Notes: generated by a model not told the origin, from the letters alone. 64,000 nucleotides of DNA from Cryoendolithus antarcticus (GCA_002077065.1 NAJO01000011.1:1015001-1079000), one strand, 5' to 3'; counted from the stretch's first letter, positions 11,372 through 22,541 are shown. Numbers and translations are program-made.

Positions 11372-11968
11372 TCACTTGTCATTCCCACTGCTAGGAATAC
11401 CCTCAGTCCCCTTGCCAAGATCCTCGCCGAAATGCTTCCCACCGATGTAGAGGGGCTTGCTGTCTTGCAAAACAAAAATCATCCGCGCCCACTCCGTCTG
11501 ACTCGGATTCCGCCAAGCATGAATGGTAGCTCGCTGTACCATCACATCGCCCCTCCCAATGAGATGCTTCTCCCCATCATCGAGAATACTCTCAATACTG
11601 CCCTCGAGCACGATGCCGTAATCCAGACTCTGCGTGCGATGGAAGAGGCACTCGTAACCTGGTGCAAAATCGACATAGCGAAGGACGGTTCCGCCACCGG
11701 ACACTAGGCCGAGCTTCCCGCCTGACGCCTTCATCTTGGCATCGTGGGCCTCGACGTCGGCGTTCTTGTTGAGGTCTGGTGGGAAGGAAGTGGTGTAGGC
11801 TACGGCCATGGCCATTTGATCGTTGTCGTAGCGGTGCCATTCGATTGGTCGGCTGTCGTGAAGAGTCGCTTTGCCAGTCTCCTCCTTATGGCCAGTGAGG
11901 TAGACAGTCGGGCCAGGGAGATCGAGGGAGAGCTGGTTTGGAGTCGGGTCACGAGAGGAAGTGGCCAT
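11372..11968 (-). CDS. Cupin-domain protein
   Basis: 198 residues in one exon, convergent with COX11. The core is a small single-domain cupin: a first motif around GYECLFHRTQSLDYGIVLEGSIE and a second around GRGDVMVQRATIHAWRNPS, where His and Glu positions could bind a metal. Related single-domain cupins occur in fungal secondary-metabolism and catabolic clusters as isomerases or dioxygenase-like enzymes, but none of those activities is shown here. The preceding residues (HRYDNDQMAMAVAYTTSFPPDLN) are the strand-rich N-terminal cap. Cytosolic; no signal peptide. Confidence 0.85.
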   Translation of the reverse strand: MATSSRDPTPNQLSLDLPGPTVYLTGHKEETGKATLHDSRPIEWHRYDNDQMAMAVAYTTSFPPDLNKNADVEAHDAKMKASGGKLGLVSGGGTVLRYVDFAPGYECLFHRTQSLDYGIVLEGSIESILDDGEKHLIGRGDVMVQRATIHAWRNPSQTEWARMIFVLQDSKPLYIGGKHFGEDLGKGTEGIPSSGNDK

Positions 11969-13013
11969 TGCGGAGGTTGTTGGTAGTCGACTGCTTGGAC
12001 CTATTACGGTGGAGTGCCTGTAACGAGCGCTGAGAGACGGTCTTCGGGAGTAGTGAAATCTCTAGAAAATCGGTGAACCTTTAGAAGCAGCTTATTCTCT
12101 TATTGTGAAAAGGCCGAAAGTACTATGGAGGTACGTGGTTCGACAGCAATATTGGAGTCAATGCCAGTGAGGGGCCATCCGGGACCCCAGCGACTACCCC
12201 ACGTACCGTCATCGAGCTGGTACAACACCCGAACACCACCGAAGGGAGCAGTAGCACATCAAACGAGGCCGAATAGAACATTGCATGCCTGGGAAGTACA
12301 CGAAGATCGCTAGCATACACACAGGCTTGCCATTTGTGCTCACATATCTATAATTGTCTCCATTCGCTTCCCGACAAGTCGATACTGTATTGCCCCAGGC
12401 CTTCTACCCTCGCTTCCATTACAATAAGCAGCAGTGCAAGGTAGTGCCGCTAATCTTTTGCGACTTGGCGATACATATATCTTCCTGCCTACTCATTTTC
12501 TGGCGCAGCAGCGTCTGACTCCGCCACGGCACCTGGACTGGTGAAGGCGCCGGCTACACCACATGCGTCTGGGATAGCAGAGGCACCATTCTGTGACCTC
12601 GGCACCAAGTTCCCTCCCCTATGCTTCCCTTGTATCTAAGACTGCTCGTCGTGCGGCCAGATATGGCCGCCTGTTCGCCCTGCGAATCATTCAAGGGTAG
12701 CCTATGGAGGTGATTGCGCATCATGCAGCAGTGCCGGAGCTCTCGTTGCCTGGCGAATCTGAATTCATGTGCAGCGCAATCATTATACACAGTTAGCCTG
12801 TCACCCTGAGAAGCACACGTCGAGACGTCGGCCCTTTACGTCAAGACTTTCTACGCGAGAAACGTCTCAGGCGATGTATTTGACCAGCAGCCGGATTTCA
12901 GCGCGAGGCGTGTACGCCTTGCTAGTCTAGTGCCGATGTGCTGTGGTGGTCCAGTGTCTCGTGATGGCGGATGCAATTGGACCAATTCGACGATCGCAAT
13001 GTCTCTAGTACTC
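11969..13013. other. Gene-free stretch upstream of the cupin gene
   Basis: This contains the cupin promoter side and the 3' flank of the acetylhydrolase gene. No coding signal, RNA gene or repeat is supported. Confidence 0.5.
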
Positions 13014-14519
13014 TCACTTATCCTCCTCGATCCCACATAGCCCAGGGTACGGACAGAATGTCGTGGGCGCCACATGTACCTGCCAGAATTTTGCGATGTC
13101 CTGATTGGCAATCTCTCTCGTCTGCTCGTTATAGGTCGGATGACTGACTTCCTCCTTCAACACGCCACGCCTATGCCCATCCTCGAGGTACTTCATGAAG
13201 TCATGACTGACTTGCACGTACTGATGCACACCTTCTTTGACGTCGATAGTGGCACCCGTAGTCCAAGAAAGCAGGAATGGCTGGATCAGTGGTGCATCAG
13301 TGACGGACGGGTGGGTCGTACCCTTGGCTGTGAGGAACCAGGCGAGCTTCTTGCGGTCTGCGGTGATACTCTCGACTAGACCTTTGACGACTTCGAAGTG
13401 AGGTCTGCCATGGAAGATCGACATTTTTGACGACCAAGACTGGGAGTGTACGACCACCACTGGAACATCGATGTCGTGATTCAGTGGTCCGGAGGACTTG
13501 CCTGGATCGAGGATGAGTCCGCCGACGAAAGGAAGTGCGTGACTCGGTGCACCTTTGAGCGCTTGCAGAGCAAGCGTCGCGCCGTAGGAATGCCCACCTA
13601 CGACGATGCGCCTCAGGTCGAGCCTACTTCGCCACTCCGGCAGCACTTGGCCTTCATGTCGAGGGTTGTGTTGGAAGATATCGAGCCCTTCGCCTGCGTT
13701 GATGCGGCGCAGGACATTCACACACTCTTCCACCTCCGCCTGTCGCATATCGAGCTGCAGCATCTTGAGCTTCGGAACATCCGGCGAAGGCTGCAGCTCC
13801 GATGCGCCAAAGTGCAGTAGCTGCTTCATAGTGCGGTTTCTCAAGAGTATGGTACCAGGTCCACTGCCATCGCGGTGCTCGAGGGCTGCCACGACGAAGC
13901 CTCGAGACGCAAGCTCAGCGCAGTATTGCGTGTAGCTCGTGCGACTAGACGCCTGGCCGTGTGAGAACACGATCACAGGGAATTTCGGTAGTCCGTAGTC
14001 GTCATCCGGTTGCTCGTCTTGGCCATGGTACTCCTTGCTCGACTGGACGGTGCCGTGCATCTTCACGTCGACCATGGCGGGGACTTCGGTCCCACCGGCT
14101 AGACTCCATAGTCCGAGGCCGATGAGCTTTCTGACGATCCAATTGTCTGCATGAGCGAACTTTGCGTAGCCTTCGGCGTGAAGTCCAATCGGCTTGGGGA
14201 CCCATAGGTGCTTCTCCTTTTGGCTCGTCTCGCCTTTCGCAGCTGGATAGAATAGTGAGAATAGCACAGTGTCGACTTCGAAAGCAGGGCGGCCAGTCTT
14301 CTTGTAGATCACGTCGCCGATTCGTCGTGGTGGTGTGATCGGTATTTCCAGATCCACAGTTCCTACATCGTACTCGCCGGTGTATTCCGGTAGGTTCGAG
14401 CTGAGCAACGGCATCCCGCGAGAATAACAGTAAGAGACGTAGAAGACAGAGAGCCCAATGAACCAGTACCGCGCTCGCTGTCTCCGAAATGTCGTCCAGA
14501 CCAGGTGAAGCAGCGACAT
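13014..14519 (-). CDS. Platelet-activating-factor acetylhydrolase-like lipase
   Basis: A single exon of 501 residues. An N-terminal hydrophobic segment (about 18-33, WFIGLSVFYVSYCY) looks like a signal anchor. The alpha/beta-hydrolase core follows: PVIVFSHGQASSRTSYTQYC, then the nucleophile elbow VGGHSYGAT (Ser near residue 308), an Asp-containing strand GGLILDPGK, and a late His in KGTTHPSVTDAP. This order matches PAF-acetylhydrolase isoform II proteins, which hydrolyse the sn-2 acetyl or short acyl chain of phospholipids. The length is greater than plasma PAF-AH but usual for fungal members. Substrate range is unknown. Confidence 0.88.
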   Translation of the reverse strand: MSLLHLVWTTFRRQRARYWFIGLSVFYVSYCYSRGMPLLSSNLPEYTGEYDVGTVDLEIPITPPRRIGDVIYKKTGRPAFEVDTVLFSLFYPAAKGETSQKEKHLWVPKPIGLHAEGYAKFAHADNWIVRKLIGLGLWSLAGGTEVPAMVDVKMHGTVQSSKEYHGQDEQPDDDYGLPKFPVIVFSHGQASSRTSYTQYCAELASRGFVVAALEHRDGSGPGTILLRNRTMKQLLHFGASELQPSPDVPKLKMLQLDMRQAEVEECVNVLRRINAGEGLDIFQHNPRHEGQVLPEWRSRLDLRRIVVGGHSYGATLALQALKGAPSHALPFVGGLILDPGKSSGPLNHDIDVPVVVVHSQSWSSKMSIFHGRPHFEVVKGLVESITADRKKLAWFLTAKGTTHPSVTDAPLIQPFLLSWTTGATIDVKEGVHQYVQVSHDFMKYLEDGHRRGVLKEEVSHPTYNEQTREIANQDIAKFWQVHVAPTTFCPYPGLCGIEEDK

Positions 14520-15310
14520 GGCCGCGGAGAGTGGACTTCGTCACCAGTTATATCGAACCATCGATGGAATCAACGGATGTTGACTTTCAGGTGGGGCCAA
14601 ATCGGCGTATCGAAGTGACATGGCATGACCACTGCATGAATGCGCATTGAGATGCCGGTGACAGCCACACGGCTACGCAATCAAAAAAAGCTTGTGTCGC
14701 GTGGCGCGATCGCGATCAGTGCTTGGTCATGTAAAGCATGTCACTACAATCTTATCTTGGTGACATCCTACTCCCTTCTTCGTTCACATCCATCTCGCTA
14801 TCGCATTCATCACTCCGACATGATATTGCGGAGAGAGACGCTCACAAGGCGGGTCGTCGAGGCCTTGTGTGAGCTGTGACAATTTGTCCACTGGTTTTTG
14901 GACCCAACAGCTTGTTCGAGACGTACATGCACGCACACATGGCTGAATGCGCTGGCTGTCGGCCCCAACTGCGATCCCGAACACGCGATGAGAAGTCGCC
15001 ACATCGATACCACAGGCCGCATACCAGCGTGATGGGGTATCGTGAAGACATGTGTGAGCGAGTCAAAGGCGCCGACCTCGGGTTCGGGTCTGACATACAT
15101 GTACGCTTGAAAAGGCGATCACGCGACAGCAACACGTACTGCGTGGCCCATCGAGTGATCGGATGAACAGTCATACTTGCCAAGCATCAAAGACTGTGTT
15201 AGGACTCTCAGCCACTTGAGCTTCAGCTTCAGATGTGGGAAAATGGCATTGGGCTGTATCGAAAGCCCTGAATTGATCTCTTGTATGTGGAGCCATGCCT
15301 GAGCCAAGGA
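14520..15310. other. Gene-free stretch
   Basis: About 790 bp lie between the start of the acetylhydrolase gene and the end of the UIM-like gene. I see only short frames with no features. Confidence 0.5.
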
Positions 15311-17813
15311 CTATTCCACATGGTCAACAGTGCGATGGTCTCTGAACGGCTGGGTCGACAACGAAAGCCTGATTGCCTCCTGGAGAGCAGGGTCATTGAT
15401 CTCCTCAGCTCCCTTTTCCCCCACTTCCTCGCCATCCTCTTCATCCTCATCCTCGCTGCTGCTCCACCCCTCGTCATCCGCGGCAACGACGTACACTTCC
15501 TTCCCCATCTTCTCAGCCTTCTCCTCAGCGCCTTCAGCGAGCATATCAAGGCTGTCTTTCCTCGAACTCAGATAGAAAGACAGATCCAAGTCCGGATACT
15601 CTTTCCTCAACGATCTGTACCTTCTCCTCCTCTCCACATCTTCCTCCCGTTCTCTCCAGTACGTCTCCACAGCTTCATCCCATCCCTCTCCCAGCACCTG
15701 CCCATAAAACTTTCTCGGCTGCTTGAAGTTTCCAGTGAGATCACTGCTATCAGTAACGTAGAAGAGCAGGTGAACGTTGTCAGTAATTTCACTCCCCCAA
15801 ACATACTTCCCGATAGTCGGCGTCGGCTCGCTATCGATCCACAACGCGAGCGCCGTGTACTGAATATCTTCTCGCTGATTCGTGTCCCAGAACTTGCGTA
15901 TAGCCCGTCTGAAAGCTTTGAGGTGAGCGATATGGCTGGCAGAGTACTACCTGCCAACTGGATCGATGGAGGTGGCGATTTTGTACCACAGAAAGCGGCC
16001 TTGGATGCGCCATTCCAAAACGCGGTACGAGCGTTCGAAGGCTTCGGCTTCGTCGAGAGCGGTCTGCTGCGCGGATTCGGCATTATCCGCGACGAAGCCA
16101 AAGTCTTTCTTCAGCGCTTGCTTTTTCGCTCGTCTCTCGGCCAAAATTGTAGGAAGTGAGAGATCGTAGCGTTTGTTCAGACATGGGTGGACAGGATCAT
16201 GCGGACTAACGGACGGAGGTGAGACGCGCCTCACTCCCTCCGGGCTCGTCGCGCTGCTGACTTTGCGCAGAGGGGAAGGCGACTCTGGCTGCATGGACAC
16301 GCCATTAAGGCTCGGCTTTGGCTTCGGACGATTTGGCACTGCCATGGCCTTTTTGGAGATCAGTCGCCCTAGGAGGGCGCCTTCATCGTTGATGTCGGAC
16401 AAGCGGTTGGCTAGCTTGGCGGGCATGCGTCTGACAGGCGGTCCCGTGCGATCTACGGGTGTCGCAGAATCGTGTCGGTCTGGATTAAGACCAGGCGGAA
16501 TGGCAGGGAGCTTTCTATGGCCTGGTCGCGGGCTCGGTGGTGGCAGCGGCGGCGCATCAGTCATACTCGTGTCTTCTGCTCGAGCTTCAGCCAGGCCATC
16601 GATGGACCCAGCAACAGCGCGGTCGGGGATGAGATCGTCCAGATCCTCTTCAGTAAACACGAACGGTCCGCTCATCTTGCCCCTGGTAGGTGGTCTCGAA
16701 GTGGATGACAATTTCGGGAATCGCTCCAGCATGGGCATATCGTCGTCGACATCGATCGGATTGCTCATGAGTCCAGTGGACGAGGGTGCCTTGCCACGAC
16801 TGTCCGGCCGGAATGCGGTCTTCTGACCCATAATGTCCCGGGAGAGCGTTGATGCACCCGAGCGCTGCAGCATGAGCACATCATCGTCGACATCCGTCGG
16901 GTCGCTCATGAGTCGAGTTGGCGGCGGAGCCTGGCCGTAGCTTCGAGAGGGAAAGATGCTCTTCTGTGCCATCATCTCCTGGAACGGCGACGGAGCATCA
17001 GCCATGTCCACGTCCTCGTCCCCCGGATGTCGGACCGCAGCAATATCCTCTACATGCTCACTCGAGGGATCCACTTCTCTGACCGTGACCGCGACGCCAG
17101 GATCAGAAGCCCGCTGCTGTGTTCCACGGTTCGCGAAAGCATTGCGTAGTGACGAAGCACGACGCGTTGTAGGCGAGATGGCGTCGCCCTCGATAGACCT
17201 CCGTGGCAAGCTTGCAGATGAAGACACGAAACCAGAAGCCTACTCCGGATTCCCAGAAGTCGCAAAAGTACTCCCTCTCGACAACGGACGCTGAGTGGAC
17301 CGCGAGACCACGTCGATATCAGTCAGCGCGTCCATTGCAGGGACAAAGGCCACACCCTGTTCTTGATCGCTGCGCCCGAAGATACTCACAGGCTTCGGCG
17401 GGAACTCGACGTCGACATCAGCATCGTCATCCTCCATCTCGGTGCTCGCGTCAACTTTCCCTTGATCTTCACGTCCGAAAGCAGGCTTCCGCTTGAGCGT
17501 CGGTCTCGCCGGCGGCGACAACGAATCAACAACTCGCAAGGTTCCAAGGCCTACGGGTGCATTGCGCGATCCGACCGTAGTTGCCTCAGGCCTTAGCGGC
17601 TGGCCGGTGTGATGAGGCGATGGCATGCGACTTCCGCTGCCGAAATCCATGATCCCCTCTACGTCGTCCTCTTCGCTTATCTCGGGAACGTCGGGAGGTA
17701 AGACGGGTCGTTCGCAGAACTTTGCACTCGCGGGTTGACCGGGTTTGGGGTGGTCGGTCGGAGAGGGCGGAGGGCGCGGGGAGGAGGCGCGGTAGTGGGA
17801 GGGTATCGTGGAG
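15311..17813 (-). CDS. Unknown acidic protein with tandem repeats and a C-terminal ubiquitin-interacting-like motif
   Basis: No named family. Supported exons are 15951 and above joined to 15908-15311 across a 42 bp intron (GTAGTA donor, TTCAG acceptor). This restores the segment RRAIRKFWDTNQREDIQYTA. Upstream, the same frame is open to 17813 except for a TAG at 17240-17242. A 150 bp phase-0 intron, 17389 (GTGAGT) to 17240 (ending on that TAG), would remove it. The 5' exon is unresolved: a frame with ATGs at 18175, 18166 and 18163 ends at a GTAAGT donor (18023) and would join 17813 in phase. The N-terminal half is disordered, with two 37-residue repeats (16862-16972 and 16721-16831). The C-terminal half has a compact region (YVWGSEITDNVHLLFYVTD), an acidic run and PALQEAIRLSLS, close to the UIM consensus. 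Confidence 0.7.
16721..16972 (-). repeat. Two 37-residue tandem repeats inside the UIM-like gene
   Basis: Repeat 1 (16862-16972) and repeat 2 (16721-16831) share the frame M-[AG]-QK-x-x-F ... AP-x-x-T-x-LMS-[DN]-P-x-DVDDD ... ML-x-R. They are separated by ten residues. Each ends with an acidic DDD followed by hydrophobics, resembling a SUMO-interacting motif. Confidence 0.75.
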
Positions 17814-18236
17814 CTGTGAGAGGCGCGGTGATTTGTGTAGTGAATGATATGGTGTACAGACGATGTGAGTTTAGTGATGGCGTAGTGATGGATAGCGAGT
17901 CAGCTAGCGATGTGAGCGGTATCCCGCGCCGTCGAGCGAGATCTCGATGATACCCAAAGAGAGTTACGAGAGGTGGCAACCGTGTGAGATGGAGAGGTGT
18001 CACTGCCCGTAAGATGCACTTACCTGTACACACTGGCGCCGCCCCTGCTACATTCATGTCCGCCGTGCCTGGCGCGAGTTGGATGCGAGCTGCCATGGCG
18101 ACGTCTGCGTTGTGGACATGCGACGTGCTGTATGCTGATATTGGTAAGTGTACAGTCTCGCATCATCTTACACATCACTGAATTCCCTCGCCTTGCTGCA
18201 CACGCCTCCTTGAGATGCGAAGAGTGCGAAATCAGC

Positions 18237-21200
18237 TTACTTCTTCCCCTTCCCCTTCGCCGGCGCCTTAGCCTTCGCCTTCGCCTTGCCCTTCCCTTTC
18301 ACCTCCTCATCCTCCCCATCCTCATCATCGTCCGCAGCAGCAGCTTTCTTCCCCTTCCCCTTGGCCGCAGTCGCCTTCTTCTTCTTCGGCACTTTGACAT
18401 ACTTATCCTTACTGAGATCCACCTCACCATCCTCGTCGTCTTTCGGCTCAACTTCCTCCAGCGCCTCATCCTCGCTAGCCTCGATAGCTTCTTCCAGATC
18501 GGGTTTATCTTTCGCCGAAGCTTTGAGTGGCGCGGCGATCTGCGAGGCTTTGAGGAAAGGGAGGGGGTGGGATTGCGCGTTGTATCTAGTTCGGTGTCAG
18601 TAATGGTTCCATGAATGAGGGGCAGGGTGGACGCCGCGTACAGTCTGGTGAAGGTAGCTTTGGCCTGTGACTCGATCTTCACCGTCTCAGCATCAGCCTG
18701 CCCCACGCCAAGCTCAAGCACAGCATCCCAATCATCCCTCGTAAGAAAATACTCATCCATCAACTCAATAATCTCCGGTACAGCCTCCTTCCCATCCCGC
18801 TCAAGCCGCTTCACCAACCTCTCAAATAAGATAGGAACATAACTCTGCCGCACTTCATACCGATCCCCACTACACCTCAACCGCATATGTCCCTGAATCT
18901 CCTTCACCATCCGCATAAGCTTACTCTGGTTGGAGTTCTTGCCTAGCCAGGCCGTGAAAGCCGTGCGATGGCCAGCCATGGAACCGTAGATGAAAGAGGC
19001 AGGGCGGACGAATGAAGCCATGGCGTGCGCGGGCATGAGACTCCATTGCTGCTGCGAACCGTGGATCATGCGATCGATGAGGTCGCCGTCACTAATGGCG
19101 TCTGCGGCTCGAGAGGAGAGATCCAGGAGAGCGAGCTTGTGGCGTTTCGCATCTCCCGAGAACTTGTTCGCTCGTTGTGGTTGGGTGTGTAAGTAATTCT
19201 CCTGCAGCATCAGAGGGGCGAATTCGTGGTCGTTGAAGTAGAGTTCTTGCTTGTCGTTCAAGCTGCTCTTGTTCGCTGCGTTGAACAAGCCGCCTCCGAG
19301 GATCTTGCCCACCATGTCCCAGGGTTTGAGGATGATGTGTTTTTCCCAGGCTTTGGACATGTCTTTGCCGTCCTCGAAAGAGAGGTTGGCGGAGTCGAGC
19401 TTTGCAGTGCTGATCATGTTGATCACTTGTCTGATATCCGCCCCAGTCCCTTCAATTAGTGCATTGACGACGTTGGGAGGCAACTTCATTCCTTCGCGGA
19501 AAGCGATGGTGGAGATGCGGCTGCGTATCATGTCTGTTGTTGGACGACGGAAGCCTAGATCGTAAGTCACGAAGTCGAATGGTTTCATCTTCGGCTGCTT
19601 GCGCTCGTTACAAATGAGGATTATTGGGATCTGGGACTTCTTCGCCATGGCTGCGATAGCACCTACACCGCCTCGATCTCCCGCCGAGAGACCATCGACT
19701 TCGTCCATGATGAGGACGATCTTCTTCTTGCCGGCATCGACTTCGCTGGGGTCGTGGGCGAAGTATCCGTTAAGAGAGGTGGTGCTGAGGATGGACTTCA
19801 TGCCGCTTTCGATCAGCTTCTTCGAGCGCGTGTCCGAGGCGTTGGTCTCGACTATGTCGTACCCTTCGAGCTTGGCTACCAGATGAGCGGCAGTAGTCTT
19901 GCCAATCCCGGGAGGACCATGGATCATGATTGCTCTGAAGGTGCCGCTGCCGTCCGGTCCAGGCAGCTTGAACTTGGTGCGCTGAGACTTGGGGAACGCC
20001 CGCAGCCAACGGGCTAGCTTATCGACTTGGGACTTGTTGCCACAGATTTGGGTCAGCTGGGTGGGTGCATATCGCACAGTCCAAAGTCGGCTGTCAGGAC
20101 CATCGGCAGCTGCCTTGCCCTTGCTGGTAGCAGATGAAGGGGTGCCATTCGTCGTCGGCTTTGACTTGGCCGCAGCAGCCTTCGCACGCTCCTCTCTCTC
20201 GATCTCTGCAGCATCATCACGTATCTTCTGCTCGTCCTTCGCGATCTTGGCCGCATGTTGCTCGGCCGCAGAGGAATCGCCACCATTCGCAGGTAGCCGC
20301 TTGATGAGCTCGAACAATCCTTGCTCGTTGATGACCTTGAGTGCATGCTGCTTGATGACTTGCAGCTTTTTCGGACCGGCATCCTCTCCGAGCACGACGT
20401 AGCTAGTCTTCTTCGAGGGAGCACTCATAATCTTCCCACCGTACTGCTTGACTAGCGTCTGTCCTTGCTCACGTCCGAGTTGCTGCAGTTGGCCTGTGAA
20501 TACGAAGCTTAGACCAGCAAGGCAGTTCTCCTGGCCTTGTGGGAGCTCGGACATGTCGAGTGCGGCGGCAGGCATGGCGGAGTTTGCGTGTTGGCCGAAT
20601 TGGAACTTCGGCTTGCCATCCTCGCCTTCTGTCTTGTCTGGAGGTGGCGGTGCTTCGATCGTGGGTATGCTGTCAAAGATAGCCCTCATAGCTGCACTCT
20701 CCTCCTTCGGCTCGTCCTTCTTCTGCTTCTTGGCTGCAGGTGCTTTCGTCGCAGCAGCCTTGACAGGCTTCTTGACAGGCGTAGCACGCTTTTTCTCGCG
20801 CTCCACCTCTGCGAAACCCTCCTCATCATCGTACAGAGCTTCTGACTTCCGCTTCTTCGATGCTGGTATTGCTGGCTTCTTGGCACTCTTGATCTCTTCC
20901 AGCTCGTCCTCATCGTCCGGCACAACGAAGTCAGCGTCCAGATCTTGGTCCTTCATCTTGACATCCCCATCCTCATCTTTTACCTTTCCACTGGCAGCCT
21001 TTGCCTTGCTCCCCTTCTGTGGCTTCAGCACCTTCTCGTCCTTCTCATCCGTCCCCTCCTCATAGTCATCTCCCAGCTTCTTCCCCGTCTTCGCAGCAAC
21101 TTTGAACACATCATCTGCATCCTCCTCTAGATCGTCCTCCGGGAAGTCGTCCTCGTTGATCTCGACATAACTCGTCGTCTTCTTACTCCTCGCCGAACCC

Positions 21201-21550
21201 TTCCCATTCGGCGTCCCCTTGGCACTGCCATGCCTGGTGACGACAACTTGAGGCACCGCATCATCTGCAGTTGGCTTGCCTCGAGTCTTGGGTCTTGCGG
21301 TCGCAGCACTGCGTTTGGGCTTACTGTCTTTGCCGAAGAAGTCACCGGCTGTGGTCTCTTCTAGCTCGGGCTCCGGCTCGGCTTGCTTCTTCTTGCTTGC
21401 TGCAGGCTTCTTTGGGGAGGGCTCATCCTCCTCATCGTCGTCAACCACTTTCCGAGCTCGGCCTCGTTTCTTGGTCTCTTTCTCCTTTGGGGGTTCGGGG
21501 GCTGCGGCTGCGGGCTTGCCGCCGAAGAAGGAGCGGATGTCGGACGGCAT
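18237..21550 (-). CDS. RFC1: Replication factor C large subunit (RFC1)
   Basis: Exons 21550-18642 and 18585-18237 (56 bp intron, GTACGC donor, CTAG acceptor) give 1085 residues; unspliced, the last ~100 residues would be out of frame. RFC1 is the clamp-loader subunit that opens PCNA at primer ends. It starts with a PIP-box-like DIRSFF. A long Lys/Glu-rich disordered region follows, then a BRCT domain (about 340-425, FVFTGQLQQL ... KTSYVVLGEDAG). The AAA+ module has Walker A GPPGIGKT (about 544-551), Walker B LIMDEVDG (about 613-620), and a sensor with LICNERKQPKMKPF. The RFC1 C-terminal domain carries WSLMPAHA and ends in a Lys/Ala-rich tail. The nuclear call is secure. It shares a 250 bp divergent promoter with uL16m. 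Confidence 0.97.
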
Positions 21551-21660
21551 AATTGGATGGGTGAATGTGTTGATCGATCTCCTGTCTCGTCAGTGTTCCA
21601 TTGCGGCAATGCTGCCTACATCTCACGCAATCGTCGCTGCCATTCACTGTAGCTGCTTGC

Positions 21661-21666
21661 ACGCGT
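21661..21666. promoter_or_regulatory. MluI cell-cycle box (ACGCGT)
   Basis: A perfect ACGCGT lies 111 bp upstream of the RFC1 start in the RFC1/uL16m divergent promoter, with a second CGCG core (GACGCGA) seven bases away. In fungi MBF binds ACGCGT in promoters of S-phase genes, so the site fits RFC1. Single hexamers also occur by chance. Confidence 0.45.
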
Positions 21667-21800
21667 TCGTGACGCGATCACTTTCGGCAAAACGTATCGC
21701 CGAGTCCGACGTCCGATCTTCGTGAGAGACCGCATTGGATGGCAGAGACATGAGCATAGCAACACACCAGTGATATTAGGCGTTGCATACACTCTTCACA

Positions 21801-22541
21801 ATGGCAGCCAAGCACATCTCCCCCCTCCACCCCTCGCGCATCTTCTCCGCCCCGCGACCCCGCTGTGCGTACCCTCATCTGCCTCCTCACCTCCCCCGAG
21901 CTAACAATTCCCCAGGCCTCCTCACTCCCATCATCCCCACATACTTCCGCTCCTTCTCCTCCACCCCCAGCACCCTCGACTGGCTCTCCCCCAAAGCTGG
22001 CGAATCCTCCAAATCCCGCAAAGGCAAGCCCCGCGTCCCTATAGGCGGCAGCACGCGCGGCACAACCCTAGTATGGGGCGACTACGGCCTACGACTCCTC
22101 GATCATGACCGCCGCATCAGCGCCAGCCAACTCAAAATCGCCGACGAGACGATAAAGAAGCGGCTCCGAGGGACGAAATACCGCCTCTACCATCGCGTCG
22201 CCGCTAACATCGGCGTCTACACTTCTGGAAACGACCAGCGGATGGGAAAGGGCAAGGGCAGTTTTGATTACTGGGCTTGCAGGCCGCATGTTAGTAAGAT
22301 TTTATTTGAGTTGAAGGGGGATGTGCATGAGCAGGTTGTGAGGGATGCGTTTCGCATGGCGGGGAATAAGTTACCGGGTTTGTGGGAGTTTGTCAGGAAG
22401 GGGGATCCGGCTGTTATGGGGATTACGAAGTTGAGTCATGGGGTTACGGAGGAGAGCTTGAGGAGGGCGAGGATGCCGGAGCTAACGGTGCCGAGTGTGG
22501 CGGCGGGGGCGGAGGCATTGCCGACTACGACGGGGCCATGA
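21801..22541 (+). CDS. Mitochondrial large-subunit ribosomal protein uL16m (L16)
   Basis: Start ATG at 21801. A 51 bp intron at 21865-21915 (GTGCGT donor, GCTAAC branch site 12 bases before CAG) is strongly indicated, giving exons 21801-21864 and 21916-22541 and 229 residues. The intron is a multiple of three and has no stop, so retention would add 17 residues. The core carries the uL16 signatures RKGKPRVPIGGSTRG, RRISASQLKIADETIKKRL, the basic patch MGKGKGSFDYWA and FELKGDVHEQVVRDAFRMAGNKLPG. uL16 sits at the A-site/central protuberance of the large ribosomal subunit. The Pro/Ser/Arg-rich N-terminus is a mitochondrial presequence. It is divergent from RFC1. Confidence 0.93.
   Translation: MAAKHISPLHPSRIFSAPRPRCAYPHLPPHLPRANNSPGLLTPIIPTYFRSFSSTPSTLDWLSPKAGESSKSRKGKPRVPIGGSTRGTTLVWGDYGLRLLDHDRRISASQLKIADETIKKRLRGTKYRLYHRVAANIGVYTSGNDQRMGKGKGSFDYWACRPHVSKILFELKGDVHEQVVRDAFRMAGNKLPGLWEFVRKGDPAVMGITKLSHGVTEESLRRARMPELTVPSVAAGAEALPTTTGP

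Noticed and set aside
17677..18096. Frame of 139 codons (MAARIQLAPG...) as a separate gene or first exon
   Set aside because: Its reading frame does not join the downstream coding frame at the CTCACAG acceptor, and it is proline-rich by composition only. A different frame ending at the same donor fits better.
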